Shown: positions 40,143-50,413, counted from the stretch's first letter. The stretch is 64,000 nt of DNA from JB111 sp049856295 (GCF_049856295.1 NZ_JBNDMZ010000004.1:186001-250000), one strand, 5' to 3'. The notes: generated by a model not told the origin, from the sequence alone. Program-made: numbers and translations.

Positions 40143-42945
40143 CCCGCAGAACGAGCTTCCGCAGCTCGACCGCGACGAGCACGAGCGCCGCCATCCCGGT
40201 GCACGCCGCCCAGTGGGCGAGGTCCATCGACGCGGTGCCGAACGCCGTCTGGAGGAACGGAACCTCGACGACGAGGACCTGGAGGACGACCACGAGGACG
40301 ATCGAGCCCCACAGCCACGGGTTGACGAACATCCGGTGGAACGCCGAGCTCGTCGCCGAGCGGGAGTTGAGAGCGTTGAACAGCTGGGCGAGGACGAGCG
40401 TGGTGAACCCGGCCGTCCGGGCGACCTCGACGCTGTCGGATCCCTCGATGAGCCCGCCGGGCAGGAACATGTCGATCGTCGTCAGCATGACCACGGCCAT
40501 GACGGCGCCGACGAAGAGGATCCCCGCCCACATCCCGCGGTCGAGGATGCGGTCGTCGGGCCGGCGCGGGGGACGCGCCATCGGGTCGTCGATCTCGGGG
40601 TCCATGCCCAGGGCGAGCGCCGGGGCGGAGTCGGTGACGAGGTTGATCCACAGGATCTGGGTGGCCAGGAGCGGCACCACGGTCCCGCCGGAGCCGTCGG
40701 TGAGGCCGATGACGCCGGCGAGGACCACCCCGAGGAACACGGTGAGGACCTCGCCGAGGTTGGACGAGAGCAGGAACCGCAGGAACTTGCGGATGTTGTC
40801 GAAGATGACGCGGCCCTGACGGATCGCGGCGACGATCGTGGCGAAGTTGTCGTCGGCGAGGATCATCGTCGACGCCTCCTTCGTCACCTCCGTCCCGGTG
40901 ATCCCCATGGCGACCCCGATGTCCGCCGACTTCAGCGCCGGGGCGTCGTTGACGCCGTCGCCGGTCATCGAGACCACGTGCCCGCGCGCCTGGAGCGCGT
41001 CGACGATGCGCAGCTTGTGCTCGGGCGCGACCCGGGCGAACACGCGGGTCTCCTCGACGATCGCACCGAGCGCCTCGTCGTCCATCCGCGCGAGCTCGGC
41101 TCCGGTGACCGCCGCCGCGCCCGGCTCGGCGATCCCGAGGTCGGCGGCGATGCGGCTCGCGGTGGCGGGGTGGTCGCCGGTGATCATCGTGACCCGGACG
41201 CCGGCCCGGTGGGCCTCCCGCACCGCGACGGCGGCCTCGGGACGGGGTGGGTCGATGATGCCGACGACGCCGAGGTAGACGAGGTCGTGCTCGGCGTCGT
41301 CGTCGATCGCGTCCGTGCCGTCGGCCAGGTCCGCACCCTCGGCCCGGTAGGCCACGCCGAGGGTGCGCAGGGCCTGCGCGGAGAGGGACTCGACGTCGGC
41401 GAGGGCGTCGGCCCGTCTCTTCTCGTCGAGGGGGAGGACCTGGTCCCCGACCTGGACGTGCGTGCAGTCGGCGAGCAGGACGTCGGGTCCGCCCTTGCTC
41501 ATGAGGACGCGCCGGCCGTCCTCGTCGACCTCGAGGGCGGACATCTTCTTCCGCTCGGACGTGAACGGGACCTCGGCGGCGCGGGTGAACCGCCCCGCCT
41601 CGTCGGTCACGCCGGGGAACTTGCGCGCGGCCACGAGGAACGCGGCCTCGGTGGGGTCGCCCTGGATCTGCCACTCGCCGCCGGTCTCGGCGAGCTGGGC
41701 GTTGTTCGCGAGCGAGCCGGCGCTGAGCAGGAGCCGCGCCTCGTGCTCGGCCGCGGTGGAGGCGACGTCGAGGACGGCCTCGCCCTCGGGCCGGTAGCCG
41801 ACCCCGGTGATCTCGATCGTCCCCGAGGCGGTGACGACCTGCTCGATCGTCATCTCGTTCTTCGTCAGGGTGCCCGTCTTGTCGGAGCAGATGACGGTCG
41901 CGGAGCCGAGGGGCTCGACCGAGTGCAGTTCCTTGACGACCGCCTTCCGGGACGCCATCCGCTGCACGCCGATGGCGAGGACGAGGGAGAGGATCGCGGG
42001 CAGGCCCTCGGGGACCGCGGCGACGGCGAGGGAGACGCCGAGGAGCAGGGTGCCGACGAGGTCGTCGGAGGTCTCGATCCCGTTGACGAGGAGCATCGCC
42101 GCCATGACGACGACCGCGATGACGACGACGATGATCCCCAGCGTCCGCGAGACGCCCGCGATCTCCTGCTCGAGCGGGGTCGGCTCGGACTCGGTGCGGT
42201 CGAGCATGTCCGCGATGGCGCCCATCTCGGTGCCCATGCCGGTGGCGGTGACGACCGCGCGACCCACCCCCTGCGCCACGGCGGTGCCCTTGTGGACCAT
42301 CGACGTGCGGTCGCCGATCTGGCCGGGCTCCGCGAGCGCCGCCGCGGACTTCTCGACCGCCTCGGACTCCCCGGTGAGGGAGGCCTCCTGGATGCGCAGC
42401 GCGGTGGCCGTCAGCACCCGGGCGTCCGCGCCGACCTGGTCGCCCTCGGCGAGGACGAGGACGTCCCCGCGGACGAGCTCGGCGGAGGGGACGTCGACGA
42501 GGCGCCCCTCGCGCAGCACGGTCGAGGTCGCGGCGGTCATGCGGCCGAGCGCGGCCACGGCGTCGGCCGCCCGCGCCTCCTGGCTGTAGCCGATGACCGC
42601 GTTGAGGACGACCACGGCCGCGATGACGATCGCGTCGACCGGCGCGCCCGAGGCACCGTCCGCGATCCACGCGACCAGCGAGATCCCGATCGCCACGAGC
42701 AGGAGGTAGATGAGCGGGTCCTGCAGCTGGGCGAGCAGCGTGCGCCACCAGGGCGTGGGCGGTGTGCCGCGCAGCTCGTTCGGCCCCTCGGCCTCGAGGC
42801 GGGAGGCCGCCTCGGCATCGCTCAGGCCGGTCTCGAGGTCGACGCCGAGGAGGTCGGCGATCTCGGCCGGCTCACGGACGGACGGGTCCGTGATCGCCGG
42901 TCGCGCGGTGTCGAGGAGGGGCTCGGGGGGTGCGGAGTCCGCCAT
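40117..42945 (-). CDS. P-type cation-transporting ATPase (P2A/Ca2+-type)
   Basis: 942 residues. Cation-ATPase N-terminal domain; actuator loop SLTGESEAV (189–197); membrane motif VAAVPEGLPA (308–317), the Ca2+/P2A-type PEGL signature; phosphorylation site SDKTGTLT with Asp 355; nucleotide domain; hinge MTGDGVNDAPALK; and a C-terminal set of helices, ten spans in all. Closest in layout to calcium-transporting or Na/K-like ATPases; the ion is not certain. The 3' end overlaps ino1. Confidence 0.93.
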   Translation of the reverse strand: MADSAPPEPLLDTARPAITDPSVREPAEIADLLGVDLETGLSDAEAASRLEAEGPNELRGTPPTPWWRTLLAQLQDPLIYLLLVAIGISLVAWIADGASGAPVDAIVIAAVVVLNAVIGYSQEARAADAVAALGRMTAATSTVLREGRLVDVPSAELVRGDVLVLAEGDQVGADARVLTATALRIQEASLTGESEAVEKSAAALAEPGQIGDRTSMVHKGTAVAQGVGRAVVTATGMGTEMGAIADMLDRTESEPTPLEQEIAGVSRTLGIIVVVIAVVVMAAMLLVNGIETSDDLVGTLLLGVSLAVAAVPEGLPAILSLVLAIGVQRMASRKAVVKELHSVEPLGSATVICSDKTGTLTKNEMTIEQVVTASGTIEITGVGYRPEGEAVLDVASTAAEHEARLLLSAGSLANNAQLAETGGEWQIQGDPTEAAFLVAARKFPGVTDEAGRFTRAAEVPFTSERKKMSALEVDEDGRRVLMSKGGPDVLLADCTHVQVGDQVLPLDEKRRADALADVESLSAQALRTLGVAYRAEGADLADGTDAIDDDAEHDLVYLGVVGIIDPPRPEAAVAVREAHRAGVRVTMITGDHPATASRIAADLGIAEPGAAAVTGAELARMDDEALGAIVEETRVFARVAPEHKLRIVDALQARGHVVSMTGDGVNDAPALKSADIGVAMGITGTEVTKEASTMILADDNFATIVAAIRQGRVIFDNIRKFLRFLLSSNLGEVLTVFLGVVLAGVIGLTDGSGGTVVPLLATQILWINLVTDSAPALALGMDPEIDDPMARPPRRPDDRILDRGMWAGILFVGAVMAVVMLTTIDMFLPGGLIEGSDSVEVARTAGFTTLVLAQLFNALNSRSATSSAFHRMFVNPWLWGSIVLVVVLQVLVVEVPFLQTAFGTASMDLAHWAACTGMAALVLVAVELRKLVLRVSARSRRG

Positions 42946-43114
42946 ACCCCCATCGTCCCCCTCCGGGGCCAGTTCCGGGCGTCCCGCTGCCGTTTGTCCG
43001 GTTCTTCAGGCACCCCCACGCCCGACGACGACGACCCGGCGGGCAGCCTCCGCCCCGTCACGGGCACGGTCGCTCGCGCGGCCCCCGGTCTGAGCTGCTC
43101 GCGCGGCCCCGGGC

Positions 43115-44575
43115 TCAGTCCCCGGACTCGGGCTGCTCGCGCCACCAGGCCAGGAGCGCGGCCTCGGCGTCCTCGGTCGCCATCGGCCCCTGATCCATCC
43201 GCAGCGCGAGGAGGTGCTGGTAGGCGCGGCCCACGAGCGGGCCTGGCGTGATTCCGAGGATCTCCATGATCCGCGAGCCGTCGAGGTCGGGCCGGATCGC
43301 GGCGAGCTCCTCCTCCTCGGCGAGCACCTCGATCCGCCGCTCGAGGTCGTCGTAGGCCGCCGAGAGGCGGGCGGCCTTGCGGCGGTTGCGCGTCGTGGAG
43401 TCGGCGCGGGTGAGGCGGTGGAGGCGCTGGAGGAGCGGGCCGGCGTCGGTGACGTACCGGCGCACGGCCGAGTCCGTCCACGCCCCGTCGCCGTAGCCGT
43501 GGAACCGCAGGTGGAGCTCGACGAGACGGGAGACGTCCTTCGTCGTCTGCTTGTCGAAGGTCAGCGCGCGCATCCGCTTCGACGTCAGCTTGGCGCCGAC
43601 GAGCTCGTGGTGGTGGAAGCTGACGCCCCCGCCGGGCTCGAAGCGGCGGGTGGCGGGTTTTCCGACGTCGTGCATGACCGCCGCGAGGCGCAGGACGAGG
43701 TCCGGACCCGGGACGGGGCCGTCCGGACCGGTCTCGAGCGCGATCGCCTGGTCGAGGACGGTGAGGGTGTGCTCGTAGACGTCCTTGTGGCGGCCGTGCT
43801 CGTCGACCGTCTCGCGCAGGAGGGCGAGCTCGGGCAGGACGACCTCGGCCACACCGGTGTCGACGAGCAGGCGGAGCCCGGCCCGCGGGTGGCCGCCGAC
43901 CAGGAGGCGCTCGAGCTCGGCGCGCACCCGCTCCGCGGAGACGATCTCGAGGCGGGCCGCCATCGCCGTCATCGCGGCGCGCACGTCGTCGGCCACCTCG
44001 AAGCCCAGCTGCGAGACGAACCGGGCGGCACGCATGATCCGCAGCGGGTCGTCGTCGAAGGACTGCTCGGCCGTGACGGGCGTGCGCAGGAGCCCGCGGG
44101 CGAGGTCGCCCAGGCCGTCGTGCGGGTCGACGAGCGCGAGGTCGGGCAGCCGCACCGCCATGGCGTTGACGGTGAAGTCGCGGCGGGACAGGTCCCCCTC
44201 GAGGGTGTCCCCGAACGCGACGACGGGCTTGCGCGACCCCACCTCGTACTCGTCCGTGCGGTAGGTGGTGACCTCGACCTCGAGGCCGTCCCGCGCGCCG
44301 CCGATCGTGCCGAACTCGCGCCCCATGTCCCACGTGCGGGCGCCCCAGGCGCGCAGGAGGGACTCGGTGACCTCGGGGCTCGCGGACGTGGTGAGGTCGA
44401 TGTCCTTCGGCGGCACCTCGAGGAACGCGTCCCGGACCGGGCCGCCGACGAGCGCGATCTCCTCGCCCGCCTCGACGAACCGCGCGGCGAGGTCGAGCAC
44501 GGGTCGCGGCAGGTCGGCGAGCACCTTCATGGCGCGCACCTGGAGGGCGAGGTCGTCAGGGAGGTCGTCCGGCAC
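43115..44575 (-). CDS. CCA tRNA nucleotidyltransferase (class II type with HD domain)
   Basis: 486 residues. The nucleotidyltransferase head has LVGGPVRDAFL and the catalytic DIDLTT pair, then SRRDFTVNAMA and the tRNA-binding segment DDPLRIMRAARFVSQLGF. A C-terminal HD domain (VMHDVGKP, FHHHELVGA) may give phosphatase activity. It adds or repairs the 3' CCA of tRNAs. Actinobacterial homologues occupy this same slot next to NUDIX and murJ. It is divergent from the NUDIX gene. Confidence 0.95.
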   Translation of the reverse strand: MPDDLPDDLALQVRAMKVLADLPRPVLDLAARFVEAGEEIALVGGPVRDAFLEVPPKDIDLTTSASPEVTESLLRAWGARTWDMGREFGTIGGARDGLEVEVTTYRTDEYEVGSRKPVVAFGDTLEGDLSRRDFTVNAMAVRLPDLALVDPHDGLGDLARGLLRTPVTAEQSFDDDPLRIMRAARFVSQLGFEVADDVRAAMTAMAARLEIVSAERVRAELERLLVGGHPRAGLRLLVDTGVAEVVLPELALLRETVDEHGRHKDVYEHTLTVLDQAIALETGPDGPVPGPDLVLRLAAVMHDVGKPATRRFEPGGGVSFHHHELVGAKLTSKRMRALTFDKQTTKDVSRLVELHLRFHGYGDGAWTDSAVRRYVTDAGPLLQRLHRLTRADSTTRNRRKAARLSAAYDDLERRIEVLAEEEELAAIRPDLDGSRIMEILGITPGPLVGRAYQHLLALRMDQGPMATEDAEAALLAWWREQPESGD

Positions 44576-44697
44576 CGACCAAGGGTGCCACGGCCGCCAC
44601 CTCGGGCCGCAGCGGTCCTGGTCACCCGAGCAGCCCTCCCGCCGACCGGGGCACCGCCTCCTGACCGTTCCCGCCCCTGTCGCCCGGCCCGCCCTCC

Positions 44698-44733
44698 TTC
44701 TGACCGGCGCGGGAGTCTCTTACAGTGGACCGC
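44698..44733 (+). promoter_or_regulatory. Leaderless promoter of the NUDIX–DUF6049–murJ operon
   Basis: TTCTGA (44698–44703), 17-base spacer, TACAGT (44721–44726). The -10 ends 7 bases before the ATG at 44734, so the transcript should begin at the start codon. This decides for 44734 rather than the GTG at 44725. Confidence 0.55.
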
Positions 44734-45255
44734 ATGCCTGCCGCACCGATACCCCAGCCTCGGGCCCCCCGCCCGTTGCGGGTGCGGACCCCGGGCTCCC
44801 GCTCCTCCCGCCTGCCCGTGGTCGACGAGACCTCGGCCGGGGGGATCATCGTCAAGGTCGCCGACGGCGTCGCGTACGTCGCCGTCATCGCCCGTCGCAA
44901 CCGGGGCGGCCGCCTCGAGTGGTGCCTGCCCAAGGGGCACCTCGAGGGCGTCGAGACCGCCGAGCAGGCCGCGGTCCGGGAGATCGCCGAGGAGACCGGC
45001 ATCGACGGCCGGGTCCTGCGGCACCTGGGGACGATCGACTACTGGTTCGCCGGCACCGACCGCCGCGTCCACAAGGTGGTGCACCACTACCTCCTCGAGG
45101 CCACCGGCGGCACGCTGACCATCGAGAACGACCCGGACCAGGAGGCGGAGCAGGTGGCGTGGGTGCGGCTGGACAAGGTCTCGGCCCGCCTGGCCTACCC
45201 CAACGAGCGGCGCGTGGTCGCCACGGCGCGGGACGTGCTGGCCGGCCGGGCATGA
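44734..45255 (+). CDS. NUDIX hydrolase
   Basis: 173 residues. The Nudix box is complete: GHLEGVETAEQAAVREIAEE followed by TG (about 67–89), with flanking WCLPK and IDYWFAG typical of the MutT/Ap4A-like actinobacterial protein encoded beside murJ. These cleave nucleoside diphosphates linked to another group. Leaderless start (see promoter). The stop overlaps the ATG of the DUF6049 gene (ATGA), beginning a chain of coupled genes. Confidence 0.92.
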   Translation: MPAAPIPQPRAPRPLRVRTPGSRSSRLPVVDETSAGGIIVKVADGVAYVAVIARRNRGGRLEWCLPKGHLEGVETAEQAAVREIAEETGIDGRVLRHLGTIDYWFAGTDRRVHKVVHHYLLEATGGTLTIENDPDQEAEQVAWVRLDKVSARLAYPNERRVVATARDVLAGRA

Positions 45256-47717
45256 CCCTGGACGCCCCGCGGGGCCGGGCCGCGGGGGCAGCCCTCGTCG
45301 CGGCGCTCGCGGCGACCCTCCTGTGCTCCCTCGCGCTCACGGCACCCGTCGCGGCGGACGCCGCCCGGTCGGCAGGTGCCCCCGGGTCCGCCGGTGCCTC
45401 AGGGTCCGCCGACTCCGGACGGCACGCGGGCGCCGCGGCGGACGATCCACGGAACGCCAGGACCGCCCGGACCGCTCCCGGCGACCCGGCGGACCCCGCC
45501 CCGCCGCTCGGTCTCGACGACGTCTCGCCCGCCGCGCTCGACCCCGGCGAGGACCTCACCGTCACCGTCACGCTCACCCCCACCTCCGACGTCGACGACG
45601 GCGTGCTCACGCTCGCCCTCGACCGGTCGATCCCCATCTCCCGGTCCGTGCTCGCGGCCTGGCAGTCGGGCGAGGACCCGTCGGGCCACCCGGCTGTCGA
45701 GACCGCCGAGCTCGACGAGCCGCTGGCCGCCGGCGAGAGCCGCACGGTCGAGCTCGAGGTCCCCGCCGACGACCTCGGCCTGGTCGAGGGCGTCCACGAG
45801 TGGGGTCCCCGCGGGCTCGAGGTGGTCCTCACGGACGCCGGCGAGGTCGTCGAGGTCCTGCGCACCGCCGTCGTCTGGGGTGCTCCGGCCGGGTCGCTCG
45901 AGCCGCTGCCCGTGGGGCTCCTCGTCCCGGCGACGTCGGGAACCGTCGGCGACGACTCCCTCGTGCCCGGGCTCGGTCCCGATCCCGCGGCGAGCGACAC
46001 TGCTCCGGCGACGCCCCCGCCGGACGACGACGAGTCGGCGTCGGCGGAGTCGCCCTCGGGCGAGGCGCCGTCGTCGAACGAGGTGCCACCCGCGGAGTCG
46101 CCGAGCGACGCCGCCGGCACCGGGACCACGACCGACACCGACGCACCCCCCGCCGGACGGGGCGTGCTCGCCCTCGCGGACGCGATCGCGGGCACCGGGG
46201 CCACCCTGGCGCTGGACCCCGTGCTCCTCGACGGCACGGGCACCGCCGCCGGCACCGCGCTGCCGGAGCTCGCCGAGGACGACCGTCTGCTCGCGCTGCC
46301 CGCCGGCGACGCGGACCTCGCCGCGCTCGCGCACCTCGACCGGCCCGACCTCGCCCAGCGACTGACGAGCGACGGGGTCGACCGCATCGGGGTCCTCACC
46401 GGCCACGTGGTGCCCTCCCTCGCGTGGCCCGCGACCGAGGAGGTCGACACGGAGACCGTCGAGCTCGCCCACGACGCCTCGGCGGGCGTCACCGTGCTGC
46501 CCGGCCCCGTCCTCACGCCCGCGTCGGACCTCACGTACACCGTGTCCGGCCGGGCGGACGTCGAGCTCGGCGGCGCCCGCGCCCTCCCCGCGCCGGCGCT
46601 CGTCACCGAGGAGCGGGCGAGCGCTCTGCTCGAGGGCACCGTGCTGCCCTGGTCCACCGGCGACGAGACCTCCCTGTCCGACGTCCAGGCCCGCCAGCTC
46701 CTCCTCGCCGACCTCGCCGTCGTGTTCCGCGAGCGGCCCAGCGACCCGCGCCCGCTCCTCCTGGCCTACGACCGCACCACCGCTCCCGAGGCGGCGGTGG
46801 TCGGGGACGTCGCGCACGCGCTCGCGGACGCGCCGTGGGTCGAGCTCACCTCCCTCGCCGAGCTCCGGCTGGCCCCCGCCGCGTCGACCGACCCGCTCTC
46901 GCTCCCCGACCGGGTGGTCGGGGCGGGCGAGCTGGGAAGCGCCGAGCTCGAGCGCGCGGAGGCGACCGAGCGTCTGGCCGCCGCGGTCGCCACGATGACG
47001 GACCCGCCCCACCCCGTGACCGCGAGCGCCGCGCTCGCCGTGCGCACCGCCGTCTCGGCCGGGTGGCGCGACGACCCGACGAGCCGGGAGACGCTGGTCG
47101 GCGGCTGGTTCCACACGCTGACCACGGCCACCCACGCCGTCCGCGCGACCCCCACCTCCCCCATCAACCTCATCGCGTCGACCGCCGACCTGCCGGTGCG
47201 GGTGGTCAACGACGGCGAGACCGACGCGCGGGTGACCGTCGTCGTCGACCCCGACGACCCGCGGCTCGAGGCGCCCGAGGGCGTCGAGATCGTCGTCCCC
47301 GCCGGCGGTCAGGAGACCGCCCTCGTGCCGGTCTCCGCGATCGGGTCCGGCGACCTGCCGGTCCAGGTCAGGCTCGTCACCCCCGACGGGGACCAGATCG
47401 GCGACGCCGCGACGATCGTCGTGCGGGTCCGCGCGGGCTGGGAGGGCACCGGCGTGCGGATCGCGGGGCTCGTGCTCGCGCTGCTCGTCGTCGTCGGGCT
47501 CGTGCGGCGCATCCGCCGAGGTGTCCGTGTCCCGACCGGGGACGCCACCCCCGTCATCGCCGGGGACCCCGGCGCGCCGACGGTGCACGTCACCGGGGAA
47601 CAGCCGGCCGTCACGGACGATGTCCCCCGCGTCGGGACCGACGCGGACGGGAGCACGGGCGAGAACGCGGACGTGCCCGACGACGAGGACCACGGGAGCG
47701 GGAGGACCGGGCGATGA
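45252..47717 (+). CDS. DUF6049 family secreted/membrane protein
   Basis: 821 residues. A signal peptide (hydrophobic about 12–32, AVAA↓D) leads into a large extracellular region with Pro/Ser/Glu-rich stretches (about 225–300), then beta-rich domains, ending in one membrane helix (about 738–757) and a ~60-residue acidic cytoplasmic tail. Homologues (DUF6049) always sit between NUDIX and murJ in actinobacteria, suggesting a role in lipid II flipping or wall assembly, but none is characterised. It overlaps both neighbours by four bases. Confidence 0.8.
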   Translation: MTLDAPRGRAAGAALVAALAATLLCSLALTAPVAADAARSAGAPGSAGASGSADSGRHAGAAADDPRNARTARTAPGDPADPAPPLGLDDVSPAALDPGEDLTVTVTLTPTSDVDDGVLTLALDRSIPISRSVLAAWQSGEDPSGHPAVETAELDEPLAAGESRTVELEVPADDLGLVEGVHEWGPRGLEVVLTDAGEVVEVLRTAVVWGAPAGSLEPLPVGLLVPATSGTVGDDSLVPGLGPDPAASDTAPATPPPDDDESASAESPSGEAPSSNEVPPAESPSDAAGTGTTTDTDAPPAGRGVLALADAIAGTGATLALDPVLLDGTGTAAGTALPELAEDDRLLALPAGDADLAALAHLDRPDLAQRLTSDGVDRIGVLTGHVVPSLAWPATEEVDTETVELAHDASAGVTVLPGPVLTPASDLTYTVSGRADVELGGARALPAPALVTEERASALLEGTVLPWSTGDETSLSDVQARQLLLADLAVVFRERPSDPRPLLLAYDRTTAPEAAVVGDVAHALADAPWVELTSLAELRLAPAASTDPLSLPDRVVGAGELGSAELERAEATERLAAAVATMTDPPHPVTASAALAVRTAVSAGWRDDPTSRETLVGGWFHTLTTATHAVRATPTSPINLIASTADLPVRVVNDGETDARVTVVVDPDDPRLEAPEGVEIVVPAGGQETALVPVSAIGSGDLPVQVRLVTPDGDQIGDAATIVVRVRAGWEGTGVRIAGLVLALLVVVGLVRRIRRGVRVPTGDATPVIAGDPGAPTVHVTGEQPAVTDDVPRVGTDADGSTGENADVPDDEDHGSGRTGR

Positions 47718-50413
47718 ACGGGAGGCGAGGACTCGCGGGGTCGTCGGTGACGATGTTCGCCGGCACGCTCGTCTCCCGCGTGCTCGGGCTCGTCAAGGGC
47801 CCGGTGCTGCTCGTCGCGGTCCTCGGGGCGAACACGGGTGCGTCCAACGCGTTCGACGTGGCCAACCGCCTGCCGAACCTCATCTACCTCCTCGTGGCCG
47901 GTGGCGTGCTCAACGCGGTCCTCGTGCCCCAGATCGTCCGGGCGATGACCAAGGACGAGGACGGCGGCGACGACTACGTCTCCCGGCTGCTCACCGCGAT
48001 CACGCTGGGGCTCGCCGGACTCACCGTGGTGCTCACGCTCGCGGCGCCGCTGCTCGTGCGGCTGTTCGCGTTCGGGATGGAGGACCCCTGGTACTCGCTC
48101 TCGGTGACGTTCGCGTACTGGTGCATCCCCCAGCTGTTCTTCTACGGGATGTACACGCTGCTGGGGCAGGTGCTCAACGCGCGCGGGATCTTCGGCCCGT
48201 ACACGTGGGCGCCGGTCCTCAACAACGTCGTCGCGATCATCGGGCTCGTGGTGTTCCTCGGCCTGCACGGGTCGGTCGCCGACCTCACCGCCGAGGGTGC
48301 CCAGGCATGGACGCAGGACCGGACGATCCTGCTCGCGGGCGTGGCGACCGCCGGCGTGGCCGCCCAGGCACTCGTGCTCCTGTGGCCGCTGCGGAGCGCG
48401 GGCGTCAGGCTGCGGCCGCGGTTCGGGTTCCGCGGCCGCGGGCTCGGCTCCGCCACCTCGACGGCCATGTGGGTGTTCGCCGCCCTCCTCGTCGGGCAGC
48501 TCGCCACGCTCGCGATCTCCAACGTGGCGGCCGCGGCGTCGGCGGCGGGCGACTACGCGATCGACGTGGCCGGCAACGCCGCCTACACGAACTCCTACTT
48601 CCTCTACTCGCTTCCCACCTCGCTGGTCGTCGTCTCCCTCATCACCGCGCTGTTCACCCGGATGTCGACGTCTGCGGCGCACCAGGACCTGGGCGCCGTG
48701 CGCGCCGACCTCTCGCTCGGCCTGCGGGTGGTCGGCCTGTTCACCGTGTTCTGCTCGGGCGGCCTCATGGTGCTCGCGCTGCCGCTCGTCCGGGTCATCA
48801 CGCCCGCGGCCGCTTTCGCCGAGGTCGAGTCGATCGCGATGGTGCTCGTGGCCATGCTGCTCGGCCTCGTGGGCGTGGGCGCGTTCACCGTGATCCAGCG
48901 CGTGTACTACGCGTTCGAGGACGCGCGCCGGCTGTTCTTCCTCCAGCTGCCGCTCACCGCCGTCGTGGTCGTGGGCGCGTTCGCCTCCCTGCTGCTGCCC
49001 CCGCGCTGGGTGCTCGTCGGCGCCTGCGTGGCGATGGCCGTCTCCAACGTGTTCGGCGCCGCGCTGTCGTTCCTCGGCCTGCGGCCCCGGCTCGGCCACA
49101 CCGACGGAGGCCGCGTGGTCCGCGCCCACGTGCGGATCACGATCGCCGCGGCCGGGCCGGTGCTGCTCGGCTGGGGCCTGCTCACCCTCCTCGGCACCGA
49201 CGAGGCCGACCTCGACCTGCCCGGCGCGTTCCTGCGGGTCGTGCTCGTCGGCGTCCTCATGGTGCTCGGCTACTTCGTGGCGCTGCGCACCCTGCACGTC
49301 GACGAGCTCGAGGTCGTCGCGCGGCCGCTGGGGAACATGGTGGCGGGGATCGCCCGCCGCCTGCCCGGGCCCCTGCGCACGGGCGTCATGTGGGTCGCGG
49401 CGGTGCTCAACCCCGGGCTGCGGGGCGGCCGTGCGGGCGGACCTGCGGGCGGGACCGGTGCTGGTGAGCCCGGCGCGGGTGTGTCCGGCCCGGGAGCGCC
49501 TGGTGCCGGCGGTCCTGGCGCGGGCGCGGCCGAGGCCGACGTCCTCGACCACCGGATGCGCGGTGCCGGGACCGGCTCAGGGTCGACGTGGGGCCCGGAC
49601 CCCCGCTCCGACGACGAGCGGCCGCTGTGGGCACGGTCCGCCGCCGACGCCTCCCGCCAGGCCGACGACGCGGTCGACGCCTCCCGCGACCTGCCCTGGG
49701 CCCCGCACATCGAGTCCGCGTGGGAGCCGGTCTGGAACCCGGGGCGGCGTCGTCGCCCCGAGGCTGCCGATCAGGGCCCCGAGACCCCGGGAGCCGGCGC
49801 GCCCGACGTCGGCGGACCAGGGACCGGCACACCCGGCGCGGTCGCACCGGGAACGGGGTACGGGTCCGCCGCACCTCGAGATGCCGTACCGGGCGCCGGC
49901 GCACCGGTGGGCGGATCGTCGTCGTCGGGCACCTCGTCGCCGACCGACCGGCCGCGCACCCGCCCGGACGAGATGTCCTCCCGACCTACTCCGTCCGCGC
50001 CCGCGGCGACGAGCGCCGCCACCGGCGCGTCCCCGACGATGCCCCGACGCGAGCGCGCGGACCGGCGTGAGCGGCCGGGGCGCCACGTACCTCCCTCGCC
50101 GACCGAGGCCGAGCTGGACCCGCTCACGCACCTCGACGCGCTCGACGGCGCGCCGGACGAGACCGTCGTCCGCCCGGTCCGTCCCGCGGGTGAGCACTCG
50201 CAGGGACGAACGCCCCACGACCCGCGCCGCGCACGCCGCGCGCGTCCCACCGACGGCGACGGCAGCGGGCGTGGGCACGGCGGAGCCGGGTCGGGCGGCC
50301 ACGCGGGAGGACCCGGGAGCCCGACGCCGCCACCCCCACCACCCGCCGATCCCGAGCCGGAGCGGGGGCCTGACGAGCCGCCGTCGAGGCGCTCCGACCC
50401 ACCGAGCCGGTGA
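47714..50413 (+). CDS. murJ: Lipid II flippase MurJ (MviN) with long disordered tail
   Basis: 899 residues. The first ~560 are the MOP-fold flippase of 14–15 helices: SRVLGLVKGPVLLVAVLG, FDVANRLPNLIYLLVAGGVLNAVLVP, and NARGIFGPYTWAPVLNNVVAI. It moves lipid II across the membrane for peptidoglycan synthesis. Residues ~575–899 are a disordered Gly/Ala/Pro/Arg-rich cytoplasmic tail. In Mycobacterium tuberculosis this position is a pseudokinase in the same polypeptide; here the pseudokinase is the next gene. The ATG overlaps the DUF6049 stop. Confidence 0.95.
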   Translation: MNGRRGLAGSSVTMFAGTLVSRVLGLVKGPVLLVAVLGANTGASNAFDVANRLPNLIYLLVAGGVLNAVLVPQIVRAMTKDEDGGDDYVSRLLTAITLGLAGLTVVLTLAAPLLVRLFAFGMEDPWYSLSVTFAYWCIPQLFFYGMYTLLGQVLNARGIFGPYTWAPVLNNVVAIIGLVVFLGLHGSVADLTAEGAQAWTQDRTILLAGVATAGVAAQALVLLWPLRSAGVRLRPRFGFRGRGLGSATSTAMWVFAALLVGQLATLAISNVAAAASAAGDYAIDVAGNAAYTNSYFLYSLPTSLVVVSLITALFTRMSTSAAHQDLGAVRADLSLGLRVVGLFTVFCSGGLMVLALPLVRVITPAAAFAEVESIAMVLVAMLLGLVGVGAFTVIQRVYYAFEDARRLFFLQLPLTAVVVVGAFASLLLPPRWVLVGACVAMAVSNVFGAALSFLGLRPRLGHTDGGRVVRAHVRITIAAAGPVLLGWGLLTLLGTDEADLDLPGAFLRVVLVGVLMVLGYFVALRTLHVDELEVVARPLGNMVAGIARRLPGPLRTGVMWVAAVLNPGLRGGRAGGPAGGTGAGEPGAGVSGPGAPGAGGPGAGAAEADVLDHRMRGAGTGSGSTWGPDPRSDDERPLWARSAADASRQADDAVDASRDLPWAPHIESAWEPVWNPGRRRRPEAADQGPETPGAGAPDVGGPGTGTPGAVAPGTGYGSAAPRDAVPGAGAPVGGSSSSGTSSPTDRPRTRPDEMSSRPTPSAPAATSAATGASPTMPRRERADRRERPGRHVPPSPTEAELDPLTHLDALDGAPDETVVRPVRPAGEHSQGRTPHDPRRARRARPTDGDGSGRGHGGAGSGGHAGGPGSPTPPPPPPADPEPERGPDEPPSRRSDPPSR

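Noticed and set aside
41800..42945. Copper/heavy-metal type for the P-type ATPase
   Set aside because: It lacks the N-terminal CxxC domain and the membrane CPC motif; the PEGL motif fits P2-type Ca2+-like ATPases instead.
40213..43251. 1000-codon plus-strand frame opposite the P-type ATPase gene
   Set aside because: Composition is Glu/Arg/Gly-rich with no fold, exactly as expected for the antisense of a high-GC gene; the ATPase on the minus strand has every family motif.
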